Below, piece after piece: positions 61,501 through 63,809 of a stretch of DNA of 64,000 nt. The position numbers and the translations under genes were made by a program. The notes beneath the pieces are model-generated. The model did no database searches and was not told where the DNA came from. It saw only the letters and a program-made list of their open reading frames with translations. Positions within the stretch are counted from its first letter, which is position 1, and the number at the start of each line of letters is the position of its first letter. This stretch comes from Parelaphostrongylus tenuis (lineage: Eukaryota > Nematoda > Chromadorea > Rhabditida > Metastrongylidae): contig JAHQIW010000099.1 in assembly GCA_019055375.1 (NCBI GenBank), positions 44,418-108,417 on the forward strand, written 5' to 3'.

Positions 61501-62445
61501 AAAGAAATAAAAACGAAGCCAGCTCCTCAACTTTCAATGTGATTTCAAGAAAATTTGAATCTCTCACGAATCTTGACATTTCTACGATTCGTTTCCTACT
61601 TCTGACCAATTGCAATCTCAGAATTTTTTCATTAAACGGCAGAATTACAGTTGAAAAAGTCGGAATGTACTTAACATTCCGAGATTCTAGTGCACTACAG
61701 AATTTACAGCCTAGGATGGCTCTGTCTTACCTCTTCCGGATCTTTATCTTTAATCTTATCGAGTTCGCTGACCAGATAGCTATGAAGTTCATCAACTTCC
61801 ATTAGAAGTGTCTCCTCATCGTTGTTCATTTCCTAAGATATTATAGCTGTGTATGTCCAAGCTTCCAATAAATAGATCAATTTGAATAAAATTATCTCAA
61901 CACTAGGAAAAAATTTCTTGAAAAAGAACCTAAACTTAAGATTAAAATGTCTGTCTTTTATCATAAAGTGAAACGTAATATCTCCATTGTGAATTAGCAC
62001 TCTTATCTTAGCTAGAGTAGGAAATTATATGCGAACGACGAACAGTCGAAGTTTTGAAAGTCAATGAAATAGCATTATATCAGTAAAAACTCTATATCAT
62101 CGGATCTATGGTTTTCTCTCTTGATGTGACTTTTCAAATTTTGCAAGAAAAGTAATATCCTTTAAAATATTGTCCATATAAAATATAGCATGCAACGAGA
62201 AGTCATTTTATTCGTCGGACACAAGTTGAGAGCAGCATGCCAATCCCACCTGAACGGTTCGACTCCAGCCGTCGAGACGCATCTTCAGAGCGTCGGCACG
62301 ACGTCGTTTCTCGGCGCACACACTGTCGCTGACCTTCACAGCATGTTCACGAAGGACCCGTTCCAACTCTTCCAGATTCCTCAACGATGCTTCATGCCGA
62401 TTCCATTCATTCACTAGCTGCTGGCACTGCTTCCTCATCATTAGA
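4299..62445 (-). CDS. dys-1: Dystrophin orthologue, rod to C-terminus, 39 visible exons (5' end outside window)
   Basis: Dystrophin is the large membrane-cytoskeleton linker that ties actin to the dystroglycan/syntrophin/dystrobrevin complex in muscle and neurons. The translated exons contain, in order, many spectrin-type repeats, a WW domain (PWQRAIS...TQWEHP), an EF-hand-like region (LFDPSRDG loop, RVLSFK), a ZZ zinc finger with CNVC, CLRC and CQNC pairs, a proline-rich linker, two heptad coiled-coil segments and an acidic tail. This order and the local sequences match the dystrophin family closely; utrophin is a vertebrate paralogue, and dystrobrevin lacks the WW and rod. Splice phases are compatible at nearly all junctions. 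The visible part encodes about 2,150 residues, so the CH actin-binding domains and first repeats lie upstream of 64,000. Exons 11 and 31 each show an apparent one-base frame break. A short EF-hand segment between exons 30 and 31 is not confidently found. The coordinates span introns; exons are listed separately. Confidence 0.96.
5510..5640 (-). repeat. Single arm of the foldback family with a tRNA B-box-like motif
   Basis: Reads inward from ATACCCAGTAATGTAGAATG through a GGGACTCGAATCC-type segment (reverse complement of a B-box) to CACTCTATCCGGG. It matches one arm of the complete elements at 20,545 and 62,925. Confidence 0.6.
5956..6081 (-). CDS. dys-1: dys-1 visible exon 38: second C-terminal coiled coil
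   Basis: [42 protein letters not shown], very close to human LLRQHKGRLE...[22 protein letters not shown]. It is separated from exon 37 by the largest intron here (7.9 kb). Donor is CAG|GTAAAG. Confidence 0.97.
8700..9830 (-). pseudogene. Decayed non-LTR (RTE-like) reverse transcriptase
   Basis: Minus-strand fragments, in shifting frames, follow the order of a reverse transcriptase: [20 protein letters not shown] (palm start), a [18 protein letters not shown] block, a [20 protein letters not shown] block, then [10 protein letters not shown] where the catalytic FADD should be, and NEAEERIGL. These match RTE-class retroposons of nematodes. Several stops and frameshifts make it inactive. Sequence at 8,320-8,600 may be its degraded 3' part. 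Confidence 0.72.
10380..11660. repeat. Cluster of the TGCGCTGTAG-type repeat units
   Basis: Units of about 140-170 bp contain 'TTATTGTGCTGTAG' then 'ATAAAA..CTCATTC' and a 'CATTCGATAGCTTAAATCT'-like block. They recur near 10,905 and 11,075 on the plus strand and in reverse orientation near 11,230-11,410 and 11,600. Related clusters lie at 32.9-34.1 and 41.2-42.1 kb. Confidence 0.55.
12953..13563. mobile_element. Non-autonomous mariner-type element
   Basis: Terminal inverted repeats: left GTTCCATAAGTTCTGGCAA and right, in reverse complement, GTTCCATAGCTTGTGACA followed by an AGAACAGTAAGCACC-like stretch. The same ends flank the transposase relic at 57.5 kb and the element at 42.97 kb. The interior has no transposase frame. 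Confidence 0.6.
14010..14138 (-). CDS. dys-1: dys-1 visible exon 37: first C-terminal coiled coil
   Basis: [36 protein letters not shown], a clear leucine heptad helix that in the family pairs with dystrobrevin. Acceptor TTTGTGCAG. Donor TTA|GTTCTG keeps phase 0; AGACAA|GTTAGT four bases earlier would not. Confidence 0.93.
14139..17357. other. Intron of dys-1 (between exons 36 and 37)
   Basis: A 3.2 kb, AT-rich intron. It contains a purine-rich stretch near 16,080-16,400 with repeated GGGAATGGGAGA-like phrases. No gene or recognisable mobile element. Confidence 0.6.
17358..17543 (-). CDS. dys-1: dys-1 visible exon 36: Pro-rich linker and dystrobrevin/syntrophin-side helix
   Basis: [20 protein letters not shown], then [20 protein letters not shown] and [12 protein letters not shown]. 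The ASRLA-like helix and SPAQI motif are found in the same order in vertebrate dystrophin between the ZZ and coiled coils, where syntrophins bind. Acceptor AATGTTCAG; donor CAA|GTACGG. Confidence 0.93.
18467..18559 (-). CDS. dys-1: dys-1 visible exon 35: linker after ZZ
   Basis: [20 protein letters not shown] then NSLGYLPVD, matching the vertebrate TTSGEDVRDFA...GYLPV block. Phase 0-0; donor GAT|GTGAGT. Confidence 0.95.
18742..19098 (-). CDS. dys-1: dys-1 visible exon 34: ZZ zinc-finger exon
   Basis: This 119-codon exon starts [20 protein letters not shown], contains [20 protein letters not shown], and then the ZZ finger: [21 protein letters not shown] and the terminal [10 protein letters not shown] histidines. 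The zinc ligands are intact. In the family this domain stabilises dystroglycan binding. Acceptor is CACATTCAG and donor CCA|GTAGGA. Confidence 0.98.
19462..19538 (-). CDS. dys-1: dys-1 visible exon 33: EF-hand-like region
   Basis: Two bases complete a Tyr codon, then [25 protein letters not shown], equivalent to the family YLFKQVA...LLLHDSIQ. Donor is CAA|GTATAT, phase 0. Confidence 0.95.
20079..20164 (-). CDS. dys-1: dys-1 visible exon 32: EF-hand-like region
   Basis: After a split Pro codon: [28 protein letters not shown], matching human GRTGRIRVLSFK...LEDKYR. A 69 bp intron separates it from exon 31. Donor is CGAT|GTAAGT, phase 1. Confidence 0.95.
20234..20405 (-). CDS. dys-1: dys-1 visible exon 31: EF-hand-like region with one-base frame break
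   Basis: [20 protein letters not shown] and [28 protein letters not shown] are followed, one base short, by LLNLFD in another frame; the family has a continuous VDxCxNxLLNxxD here. The exon is 172 bp, whereas phase 0 in and phase 2 out demand 173. The missing base lies near 20,254. Acceptor is TTTTACAG and donor GATCC|GTGGGT. Confidence 0.9.
20545..20830. repeat. Complete foldback element with tRNA B-box-like arms
   Basis: The left arm runs from TACCCAATGATGTAGAGTG inward; the right arm is its reverse complement, ending ATCACTGGGTATATTT. Both arms carry a segment like GGGTTCGAGTCCCGG, the tRNA B-box consensus, next to a CTCACTCT..CCGGG block. About 285 bp. Confidence 0.7.
21086..21240 (-). 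CDS. Possible extra exon between exons 30 and 31
   Basis: A strong acceptor (TGAATTTTCGCAG at 21,241) and a donor (GAACC|GTAAGC) frame 155 bp, with a second donor (AAT|GTGAGG) inside. Relative to vertebrates about 24 residues are missing between exons 30 and 31, so an exon is expected somewhere here. No frame joins both neighbours: one gives an acidic Ser-rich peptide ending SEEDEDGEP, another [15 protein letters not shown], which looks weakly EF-helix-like. It may be an alternative exon, an exon with another sequence error, or chance. Confidence 0.3.
21954..22003 (-). ncRNA. Hammerhead ribozyme motif (degenerate)
   Basis: Minus strand: stem I AACGCUA/UAGCAUU (one mismatch), intact CUGAUGA, stem II CUCC-CGAU-AGGAC with a mispaired first base, GAAG in place of GAAA, stem III CAGG-CC-CCUG, then a G at the cleavage position. 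Probably inactive but the architecture is clear. Confidence 0.65.
22238..22282 (+). ncRNA. Hammerhead ribozyme motif (degenerate)
   Basis: Stem I GGUGCUA/UAGCACU pairs fully. The core is UUAAUGA rather than CUGAUGA, stem II has lost its loop (GUCCGGAC), GAAA is intact, and stem III CAGG-CA-CCUA is partly broken. It is the partner of the minus-strand copy at 21,954. Confidence 0.6.
22537..22705 (-). CDS. dys-1: dys-1 visible exon 30: second half of WW domain and first EF-hand-like helices
   Basis: [20 protein letters not shown] followed by [30 protein letters not shown]. The WW domain with the following EF-hand/ZZ module binds the dystroglycan tail in this family. Acceptor TTTCTCCAG and donor AAG|GTATCT, phase 0. 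Confidence 0.97.
23346..23504 (-). CDS. dys-1: dys-1 visible exon 29: end of rod and first half of WW domain
   Basis: [32 protein letters not shown]. The DFGPxSxHFL motif and the first WW tryptophan are nearly identical to vertebrate dystrophin. Donor ATCGA|GTATGT splits the codon before the second WW strand. Confidence 0.97.
24146..24361 (-). CDS. dys-1: dys-1 visible exon 28: last rod repeat
   Basis: [40 protein letters not shown], then [20 protein letters not shown] and QLDAVNE. This is the last spectrin repeat before the WW domain. Acceptor is TTTTTTTTCAG and donor AGCG|GTCAGT. Confidence 0.95.
25085..25490. repeat. Complete foldback element with B-box-like arms
   Basis: The left arm has GTCAGGTGAGACTTGAACTC and a TTTCACCTTATCCGG block; the right arm has the reverse complement (CCGGATAGGGTGAAATG, then GGGTTTAAATCCCACCTGAC). 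Same family as 20,545 and 62,925; longer middle. Confidence 0.65.
25856..26036 (-). CDS. dys-1: dys-1 visible exon 27: late rod repeat
   Basis: [20 protein letters not shown], then [20 protein letters not shown] and [15 protein letters not shown]. The two tryptophans and the LQEL motif fit the penultimate repeat. Donor is TGAG|GTTTGG. Confidence 0.95.
26106..26214 (-). CDS. dys-1: dys-1 visible exon 26: late rod repeat
   Basis: [20 protein letters not shown] and [16 protein letters not shown]. This corresponds to the family helix ending near a variable acidic loop. Phase 0 in, 1 out; donor CTG|GTAAGT. Confidence 0.93.
26964..27056 (-). CDS. dys-1: dys-1 visible exon 25: late rod repeat
   Basis: [20 protein letters not shown] then [11 protein letters not shown]. 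The QxPVGG segment matches the conserved repeat-boundary motif QAPIGG of vertebrate dystrophin. Donor is AAG|GTTATT. Confidence 0.93.
27142..27232 (-). CDS. dys-1: dys-1 visible exon 24: late rod repeat
   Basis: [30 protein letters not shown], matching the family pattern of a repeat start ending in a W-L/I-x-x-K helix. Phase 2 in, 0 out. Donor is GAG|GTTTGC. Confidence 0.95.
27670..27825. repeat. Near-perfect palindrome (MITE-like)
   Basis: The ends are TAAGAGAATTGAGTGGTGAG in reverse-complement orientation, continuing through GACCTCAGACGG and CATTTCATCCATACCG-like arms to a centre near 27,748. The arms are about 75 bp, so the whole element can fold into one hairpin. Confidence 0.75.
27990..28162 (-). 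CDS. dys-1: dys-1 visible exon 23: late rod repeat
   Basis: [20 protein letters not shown], then [20 protein letters not shown]. This aligns residue by residue with the late rod of vertebrate dystrophin. Acceptor is ATGATTCAAG and donor TCGG|GTAAGT. Confidence 0.95.
28548..28845 (+). mobile_element. tRNA-derived SINE-like copy
   Basis: Starts GAGCGCATGAGGCGCAGTAA (degraded box A), has GTGGTTCGATCTCGCGC as box B, then the shared body with AGATAAGCAGCGCTGACTC and the 3' GCATCCCTCGGAGACTGATC, CCGAGAGC end. About 300 bp. Confidence 0.75.
29266..29455 (-). CDS. dys-1: dys-1 visible exon 22: spectrin-repeat rod
   Basis: [36 protein letters not shown] and RREWIQQHK. These correspond to the repeats just before the human sequence that contains LEREIEAH. 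Acceptor is AAATTTCAG and donor AAA|GTGGGG. Confidence 0.92.
30802..30899 (-). CDS. dys-1: dys-1 visible exon 21: spectrin-repeat rod
   Basis: [20 protein letters not shown] then [12 protein letters not shown], the helix-B tryptophan motif. The donor used is GATAA|GTAGGT, phase 2. The stronger-looking GTAAGT 16 bases earlier is rejected because it would leave exon 22 out of frame. Confidence 0.88.
31294..31412 (-). CDS. dys-1: dys-1 visible exon 20: spectrin-repeat rod
   Basis: Two bases complete a Gly codon; then [20 protein letters not shown] and [13 protein letters not shown]. Acceptor is CCGCTACAG and donor AAG|GTAATA. Confidence 0.88.
31676..31814 (-). CDS. dys-1: dys-1 visible exon 19: spectrin-repeat rod
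   Basis: [20 protein letters not shown], then [20 protein letters not shown]. The acceptor (AAAGCACAG) lacks a pyrimidine tract but is in phase. Donor is ATCG|GTATGA. Confidence 0.86.
32930..34120. repeat. Cluster of TGCGCTGTAG-type repeat units
   Basis: Forward units at about 32,990, 33,460 and 33,600 share CTTATTGTGCTGTAG(CAGC) and a TTCGATAGCTTAAATC block; reverse-orientation units follow at about 33,760-33,960. Interrupted by a B-box foldback arm at 33,190-33,310. Confidence 0.55.
34540..34885 (+). repeat. Hammerhead-bearing repeat copy
   Basis: About 340 bp: AGCGAGGTCTAAAAG near the start, repeated GTGATCTTTTCACTTTGCA phrases, GAACCGAAAGGCACC just before the ribozyme, and a CAGACCTCACAAAAGGTTCA block with ATATGCTGTCAGG after it. 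The same order occurs at 40,885-41,215. Confidence 0.75.
34792..34834 (+). ncRNA. Hammerhead ribozyme motif
   Basis: Stem I UGCUA/UAGCA; core UUGAUGA (one change from CUGAUGA); stem II GGCC-AGAA-GGCC, four perfect pairs with a GNRA-like loop; GAAA intact; stem III two pairs (AC/GU); cleavage triplet GUU. Antisense to dys-1. Confidence 0.75.
36180..37090 (+). pseudogene. Mariner transposase relic (D,D34D type)
   Basis: The fragments in order are [20 protein letters not shown] (helix-turn-helix linker), [27 protein letters not shown] with the first catalytic Asp, a CVFWDWKGM-like block, [10 protein letters not shown] with the second Asp, and [16 protein letters not shown] with the third. Stops and frameshifts break it. 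Family: mariner; a different subfamily from the 57.5 kb relic by appearance. Confidence 0.8.
39342..39492 (-). CDS. dys-1: dys-1 visible exon 18: spectrin-repeat rod
   Basis: The exon completes a Pro codon, then [20 protein letters not shown] and [15 protein letters not shown], the classic start of a dystrophin repeat. Donor CAG|GTGAGA, phase 0. It is followed by a 7.5 kb intron. Confidence 0.9.
40420..40650 (+). mobile_element. tRNA-derived SINE-like copy
   Basis: AGAGCGCATGTGGTGCAGTG GTTAGAGG is a good box A; GTGGTTTAATCCCGCGC the box-B region; then the body and 3' end with GCATCCCTCAGGGATTGATC and CCGAGAGC. Confidence 0.72.
40885..41215 (+). repeat. Hammerhead-bearing repeat copy
   Basis: Same order as the 34.5 kb copy: GCGAGGTCTTCAAAA, AGGTGATCTTTTCACTTTTC, GAACCGAAAGGCGCC, ribozyme, AACAGACCTCATGAAAGG, ATATGCTGTCA. 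Confidence 0.75.
41120..41162 (+). ncRNA. Hammerhead ribozyme motif
   Basis: Stem I AGCUA/UAGCA-U; core CUGAUGA intact; stem II GGCC-AGA-GGCC; GGAA where GAAA is expected (one change); stem III ACG-CA-CGU; canonical GUC cleavage triplet. Antisense to dys-1. Confidence 0.75.
41215..42130. repeat. Cluster of TGCGCTGTAG-type repeat units
   Basis: Units near 41,230, 41,385, 41,620 and 41,770 contain TTATTGCGCTATGACAG-like or CTGTAATAGTAAAAATAAAA phrases and TTCGATAGCTTAAATCTTAG blocks; inverted units follow near 41,890-42,060. A short TGTTACATG tandem occurs at 41,555-41,605. Confidence 0.5.
42256..42392 (-). CDS. dys-1: dys-1 visible exon 17: acidic rod/linker segment
   Basis: Acceptor is CTCAAAG. 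The exon encodes [20 protein letters not shown] and ends [15 protein letters not shown]. Donor GATCC|GTGAGT, phase 2, is completed by the first base of exon 18. Very acidic. Confidence 0.88.
42445..42609 (-). CDS. dys-1: dys-1 visible exon 16: rod, short linker
   Basis: This exon has 55 codons, phase 0-0. It starts with helix [20 protein letters not shown] and then turns polar ([18 protein letters not shown]). Acceptor is TTTTTTTCAG and donor ACA|GTCTGT. The following intron is only 52 bp. Confidence 0.75.
42970..43872. mobile_element. Mariner-type MITE split by a SINE insertion
   Basis: Left end CATAAGTTTTGGCTCTAGAG at about 42,980; right end, in reverse complement, CATAAGTTTTGGCACTAGAG at about 43,862. 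The interior is palindromic (CTAGTGAAG..., and its complement near 43,350). The right part is interrupted at 43,508-43,815 by a SINE-like copy, so the MITE is the older insertion. Confidence 0.65.
43508..43815 (+). mobile_element. tRNA-derived SINE-like copy inside a MITE
   Basis: AAGAGCGCATGTGGCGCAGT TGTTAGGGG (box A), ATAGTTCGATGACGCGC (box B region), shared body (AGGATAAGCAGCACTGACTT), and 3' GCATCCCTCAGGGACTGACC end. Confidence 0.75.
44170..44217 (-). ncRNA. Hammerhead ribozyme, complete core
   Basis: Minus strand: stem I GGGUCA/UGGCCC (one G-U pair), CUGACGA, stem II GGAGG-ACGAG-CCUCC with five perfect pairs, GAAA, palindromic stem III ACACC|GGUGU, and GUA at the cleavage site. All invariant core positions are present. 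It is on the transcribed strand of dys-1 (intron between exons 15 and 16). Confidence 0.88.
44451..44498 (+). ncRNA. Hammerhead ribozyme, complete core (inverted partner)
   Basis: Identical to the minus-strand copy at 44,170-44,217 because it lies in the second arm of the 104 bp inverted repeat. CUGACGA, five-pair stem II, GAAA and GUA are all intact. Antisense to dys-1. Confidence 0.88.
45133..45411 (-). CDS. dys-1: dys-1 visible exon 15: spectrin-repeat rod
   Basis: This exon has 93 codons, phase 0-0 ([20 protein letters not shown]...). It carries conserved-looking [19 protein letters not shown] and a helical end, [10 protein letters not shown]. Acceptor is ATGATTCAG and donor AAG|GTGAAG. 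Confidence 0.92.
45455..45640. repeat. TA/CA-rich microsatellite
   Basis: Irregular alternation of TATATA, CACATA and GTATAC units over about 185 bp. No coding content; the open frames across it are composition artefacts. Confidence 0.9.
47652..47697 (+). ncRNA. Hammerhead ribozyme motif
   Basis: Stem I GUGAUA/UAUCAC pairs perfectly over six bases; core CUGGCGA (one change at an invariant A); stem II GAC...GUC; GAAA intact; palindromic stem III AUGU|ACAU; triplet AUA. Antisense to dys-1. Confidence 0.72.
47990..48320 (+). repeat. Hammerhead-bearing repeat copy
   Basis: Begins with the tail of a preceding unit (CAGACCTCATGAAAGGCTCA), then GTCAGGTCTCAAAAACACTT, GTGATATTTTCACC, a GGCTCCTTTATACAGG block, AATGAAAAGGCACC and the ribozyme, ending AGGCTCAAAATATGTTATT. 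It is about 570 bp from the 47.65 kb motif in the same direction. Confidence 0.72.
48222..48266 (+). ncRNA. Hammerhead ribozyme motif
   Basis: Stem I CAUGCAA/UUGUAUG, seven pairs with one G-U; core CUGACGA intact; stem II GGC...GCC; GAAA intact; short stem III ACAC/GUAU with one mismatch; triplet AUC. Antisense to dys-1. Confidence 0.75.
48435..48558 (-). CDS. dys-1: dys-1 visible exon 14: spectrin-repeat rod
   Basis: Acceptor is TTTTTCCTAG; one base completes a Lys codon, then [20 protein letters not shown] and on to VAKRIAD. Donor is GAC|GTAAGC, phase 0. Confidence 0.88.
48777..48887 (-). CDS. dys-1: dys-1 visible exon 13: spectrin-repeat rod
   Basis: Acceptor ATTAAG|G supplies the last base of a Trp codon, giving [15 protein letters not shown], a typical start of a repeat. 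The acceptor five bases upstream (TATAAG) would create a stop and is rejected. Donor is GAGAA|GTGGGT, phase 2. Confidence 0.86.
49095..49180. repeat. Half copy of the 27.7 kb palindrome family
   Basis: CCCCGGTATGGATGAAATGA, then GTCTCAAGTCGTATTTTTGC and CACTCAACTCTCTTAGG correspond to the right arm of the palindrome at 27,670-27,825. Confidence 0.7.
49357..49589 (-). CDS. dys-1: dys-1 visible exon 12: spectrin-repeat rod
   Basis: This exon has 77 codons plus two bases. It opens [20 protein letters not shown], has an Arg-rich helix ([18 protein letters not shown]) and ends QGLENLQF before a split Trp codon. Acceptor is TTTTTCAG and donor TCTG|GTCAGT. Confidence 0.88.
49590..51397. other. Intron of dys-1 (between exons 11 and 12)
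   Basis: A 1.8 kb intron. Two tRNA-like box motifs occur: TGGTTCGACCCCCTGTC near 49,755, and, reversed, GGGGTTCGAACTAGC near 50,265. Both look like decayed tRNA-derived repeats. No gene is supported. Confidence 0.5.
51398..51518 (-). CDS. dys-1: dys-1 visible exon 11: spectrin-repeat rod with one-base frame break
   Basis: Acceptor CATTGGTCAG and donor GAG|GTTGGT frame 121 bp, one more than the 120 required by the phase 0 neighbours. The first part reads [16 protein letters not shown] in one frame; the rest reads [17 protein letters not shown] one base later. A single extra base, for instance in the T run near 51,460, would explain both. This may be a sequencing error or a genuine lesion. Confidence 0.65.
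51742..51915 (-). CDS. dys-1: dys-1 visible exon 10: spectrin-repeat rod
   Basis: This exon has 58 codons, phase 0-0. It starts [20 protein letters not shown] and ends VEWEKLQQ, with the helix-boundary tryptophan. Acceptor is ATGCTTTTCAG and donor CAG|GTATGA. Confidence 0.92.
51916..53688. other. Intron of dys-1 (between exons 9 and 10)
   Basis: A 1.8 kb intron with the (TA)n tract at 52.9 kb. Open frames at 52,146-52,600 were considered as exons and rejected because exons 9 and 10 join directly in phase. Confidence 0.6.
52890..52995. repeat. (TA)n microsatellite
   Basis: TATATA/CATATA alternation for about 100 bp with a pure (TA) run near 52,968-52,990. Confidence 0.92.
53689..53781 (-). 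CDS. dys-1: dys-1 visible exon 9: spectrin-repeat rod
   Basis: This exon has 31 codons, phase 0-0 ([20 protein letters not shown]... to FEERYT). Acceptor is ACTTAATCAG and donor ACG|GTATGT. It joins exon 10 smoothly as a continuous helix. Confidence 0.87.
53852..54315 (-). CDS. dys-1: dys-1 visible exon 8: 154-residue low-complexity linker
   Basis: This is the longest exon here, 464 bp. Acceptor ATAGTTTCAG and donor GAA|GTAAAG both agree in phase with their neighbours. The translation is rich in Glu, Ser, Thr, Ala and Lys with no heptad pattern and no spectrin tryptophan (for example [29 protein letters not shown]), so it is probably disordered. It sits between rod repeats like a hinge but is longer than the hinges of vertebrate dystrophin. 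Confidence 0.87.
54748..54997 (-). CDS. dys-1: dys-1 visible exon 7: end of a spectrin repeat and start of a linker
   Basis: The acceptor is CTATTGCAG. The N-terminal half is helical ([20 protein letters not shown]); the C-terminal part becomes Ser/Thr/Pro/Ala-rich ([17 protein letters not shown]). Donor CTTG|GTACGT at phase 1 is completed by the CA that starts exon 8. Confidence 0.85.
55148..55291 (-). CDS. dys-1: dys-1 visible exon 6: spectrin-repeat rod (GC donor proposed)
   Basis: The acceptor is TGATTTTAG; the exon reads [20 protein letters not shown]... to LDDPAIAN. It is followed by GCACG and nine T residues. GT choices there leave phase 1, but exon 7 is open only in phase 0. AAT|GCACGT, a GC donor at phase 0, is the only fit seen, and a sequence error is the alternative. 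Confidence 0.72.
55292..58345. other. Intron of dys-1 (between exons 5 and 6)
   Basis: A 3.0 kb intron: AT-rich unique sequence at 55.3-56.4 kb, a diverged SINE-like copy at about 56,493-56,700, and the mariner relic at 57.5 kb. Confidence 0.6.
57505..58250 (-). pseudogene. Mariner transposase relic with both terminal repeats
   Basis: The ends CTATGTTTTGGTAGTAGAGC and, reversed, CATAAGTTTTGACATCAGAG are about 60 bp inverted repeats sharing ATCAGAAGTAAT. Between them, on the minus strand, are remnants of the C-terminal half of a mariner transposase ([20 protein letters not shown] with a catalytic Asp, a [17 protein letters not shown] end) broken by stops and frameshifts. It is internally deleted, about 745 bp. 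Confidence 0.75.
58346..58480 (-). CDS. dys-1: dys-1 visible exon 5: spectrin-repeat rod
   Basis: The acceptor is GTTCTCTAG and the exon starts [20 protein letters not shown]. Donor GCT|GTGTTG (exon to 58,346) keeps phase 0 for exon 6. A slightly longer version to 58,332 (CAG|GTTCGA) has a better-looking exon end but leaves phase 2. The left boundary is therefore uncertain. Confidence 0.68.
58681..58779 (-). CDS. dys-1: dys-1 visible exon 4: spectrin-repeat rod
   Basis: This exon has 33 codons, phase 0-0 ([20 protein letters not shown]... to QWEKRVK). Acceptor is ATCTTTCAG and donor AAG|GTAAGA. Confidence 0.87.
59330..59590. repeat. Expanded copy of the 27.7 kb palindrome family
   Basis: Left end TAAGAGAATTGAGTAGTGAG, right end its reverse complement TCGCTCACCACTCAATTCTC. 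The arms diverge toward the middle, which contains an unrelated segment with a tRNA-like TGACGTAGTGGTAGCAC box A. Confidence 0.7.
59674..59898 (-). CDS. dys-1: dys-1 visible exon 3: spectrin-repeat rod (GC donor proposed)
   Basis: The acceptor is TTGGTTTAG and the exon opens [19 protein letters not shown], with the repeat-typical tryptophan in [14 protein letters not shown]. No GT donor leaves the phase 0 that exon 4 needs. AAG|GCGGGT at 59,672-59,673 would do so as a GC-AG intron. The alternative G|GTCGAT at 59,668 gives phase 1 and would need an unseen small exon. Confidence 0.7.
60137..60430 (+). mobile_element. tRNA-derived SINE-like copy (best preserved)
   Basis: GAGCGCATATAGCGCAGTGG TTAGAGATG contains a near-consensus tRNA box A; ATGGTTCGATCACGCGG the box-B region. 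The body has a GCTCAGCAAGCCATCC block, GAAGATAAGCAGCACCGACT, GGAGGCCACCACGAGTCATT and the 3' end GCATCCCTCGGGATTGATC then CCGAGAGC. Confidence 0.78.
61731..61832 (-). CDS. dys-1: dys-1 visible exon 2: spectrin-repeat rod
   Basis: This is a phase 0-0 exon of 34 codons ([20 protein letters not shown]... to KDPEE). The acceptor is preceded by ATATCTTAG and the donor is GAG|GTAAGA. Acidic helix, in frame with exons 1 and 3. Confidence 0.8.
62250..62445 (-). CDS. dys-1: dys-1 visible exon 1: spectrin-repeat rod
   Basis: This exon has 65 codons after one split-codon base. Acceptor is TTATTATAG and donor CAG|GTGGGA. The translation starts [15 protein letters not shown] and ends DGWSRTVQ, with the charged heptad pattern of a spectrin helix. 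It is the most 5' exon recognisable here; the gene continues upstream, because no start methionine with signal or CH domain precedes it. Assignment to a particular repeat is not possible. Confidence 0.8.
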
Positions 62446-62924
62446 CTATAATAAATTCTCCAGATAATCCGCCTCTACTAGGAACGCTGATAAATGCTAG
62501 GAAAAAACAACACAGTTGCAGCATTTGGAAAGATATAATATAATATATTTTTATTATTTTTATGGGACATAAAAATCATGCTGTTTTTTTTTTATTAGCT
62601 CAACATTTACTTCAGAATAGCTGAACCTTACGAGGCACTCATAATTCCTTGGGTTCAGTAGCATCGCATTCATTTTCAGCTCAGTCCATAAATAACTCCC
62701 TAAAACCAACCATTTCATAGTAAAGCTGTTTAGTAGTAGATAGGCGCAGAATACTGCACACCTCTACCATTTTAATCCTCTACTTCGCAAAGAGGGAATG
62801 TACTACCTTGGAGATTTATTCACAATAAATGCTACTCAAAACGTGCTTCTTCAAATTAAGCAACTATCATTGTTCAACAGCAAATCAATTATTTGACCGC
62901 TTCTTGCAGCAGCATGATCTTGTA

Positions 62925-63365
62925 ATATACCCAATAATGTGGAGCGCTGTGCCGAAAAACATTTGCGCTAGCCGGGATTCAATCCCAGATCACCACTCTT
63001 TCCGGAAGCGTGTGCTGCCAACCGTTGCAACACCGACGCTTGTTTGGCACAGCACTCTTTTTACACTACAACGTACCGCAAGAGCGGTCAAATGAATAAA
63101 CTGCGATTGATTATTGATACCCAATATTTGTCCAGCATAGGTGGGTCCAATGCCGATAGCGGCTGCTCCGCTCAGACCGTAGACGGTTGGCTGTTGACAG
63201 ATAACGCGTTGTAGCGTAAAAAGAGAAGCTGTGTAAAAACAAGCGTCGGTGGTGGCAACGGTTTAGCAACACGCTCCGCAAAGATGTGAGATCTGTGTTC
63301 AAATCCCGACTGGCGCAAATGCTTTTGCACACCGCACTCAACATCATTGGGTATATCACTTTTAA
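62925..63365. repeat. Complete foldback element with B-box-like arms
   Basis: Left arm TATACCCAATAATGTGGAGC, AGCCGGGATTCAATCCCAG, TTTCCGGAAGCG; right arm the reverse complement (ATCCCGACTGGCGCAAAT-type, ACATCATTGGGTATATC). It has the same plan as 20,545 and 25,085. Confidence 0.68.
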
Positions 63366-63440
63366 ATTTAGAGTGTCTCTTGCGACGACGCTCAAATTTC
63401 GGTATGCCTGACAATTATTTTTGATTTATGGGCACTTAGA

Positions 63441-63488
63441 CAATAGCAATACACGTGTTTCGGCCTTCCAGCCTCATCAGTAGCACGA
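63441..63488 (-). ncRNA. Hammerhead ribozyme motif
   Basis: Minus strand: CUGAUGA intact, stem II GGC-UGGAAG-GCC, GAAA intact, palindromic stem III ACAC|GUGU, GUA triplet. Stem I (GUGCUA against UUGCUA) no longer pairs well, so activity is doubtful. Confidence 0.7.
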
Positions 63489-63766
63489 TGCCACAGTGTA
63501 TTGCACTGTATTAGTGACCACAAACAAACCATATGCTTGGCTCCAAAGATACTCAAAACCAGGCATATTGGAATTTGAGCGTGGTCTCAAGAAACACTCG
63601 AAACGAAAGGTATGATATTTCACGAGAACCAGCCAAGAGCGGATCGAGTGTACAACGCTGCCTGTTCGGTGATTTTAACACTTAACAGCTCGTGTGGAAC
63701 GTTCGTCATCAACTCCTCTAATGTAAGGGTAGATCCCCTAGTAAACTGACTGAATGAAAAGGCACC

Positions 63767-63809
63767 GTACAACTGACGAGGCTGCAAGGTCGAAACACGT
63801 GTATTGCAC
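63767..63809 (+). ncRNA. Hammerhead ribozyme motif
   Basis: Stem I GUACAA/UUGCAC with one mismatch; CUGACGA intact; weakened stem II GGC...GUC; GAAA intact; palindromic stem III ACAC|GUGU; GUA triplet. Inverted partner of 63,441-63,488. Confidence 0.72.
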
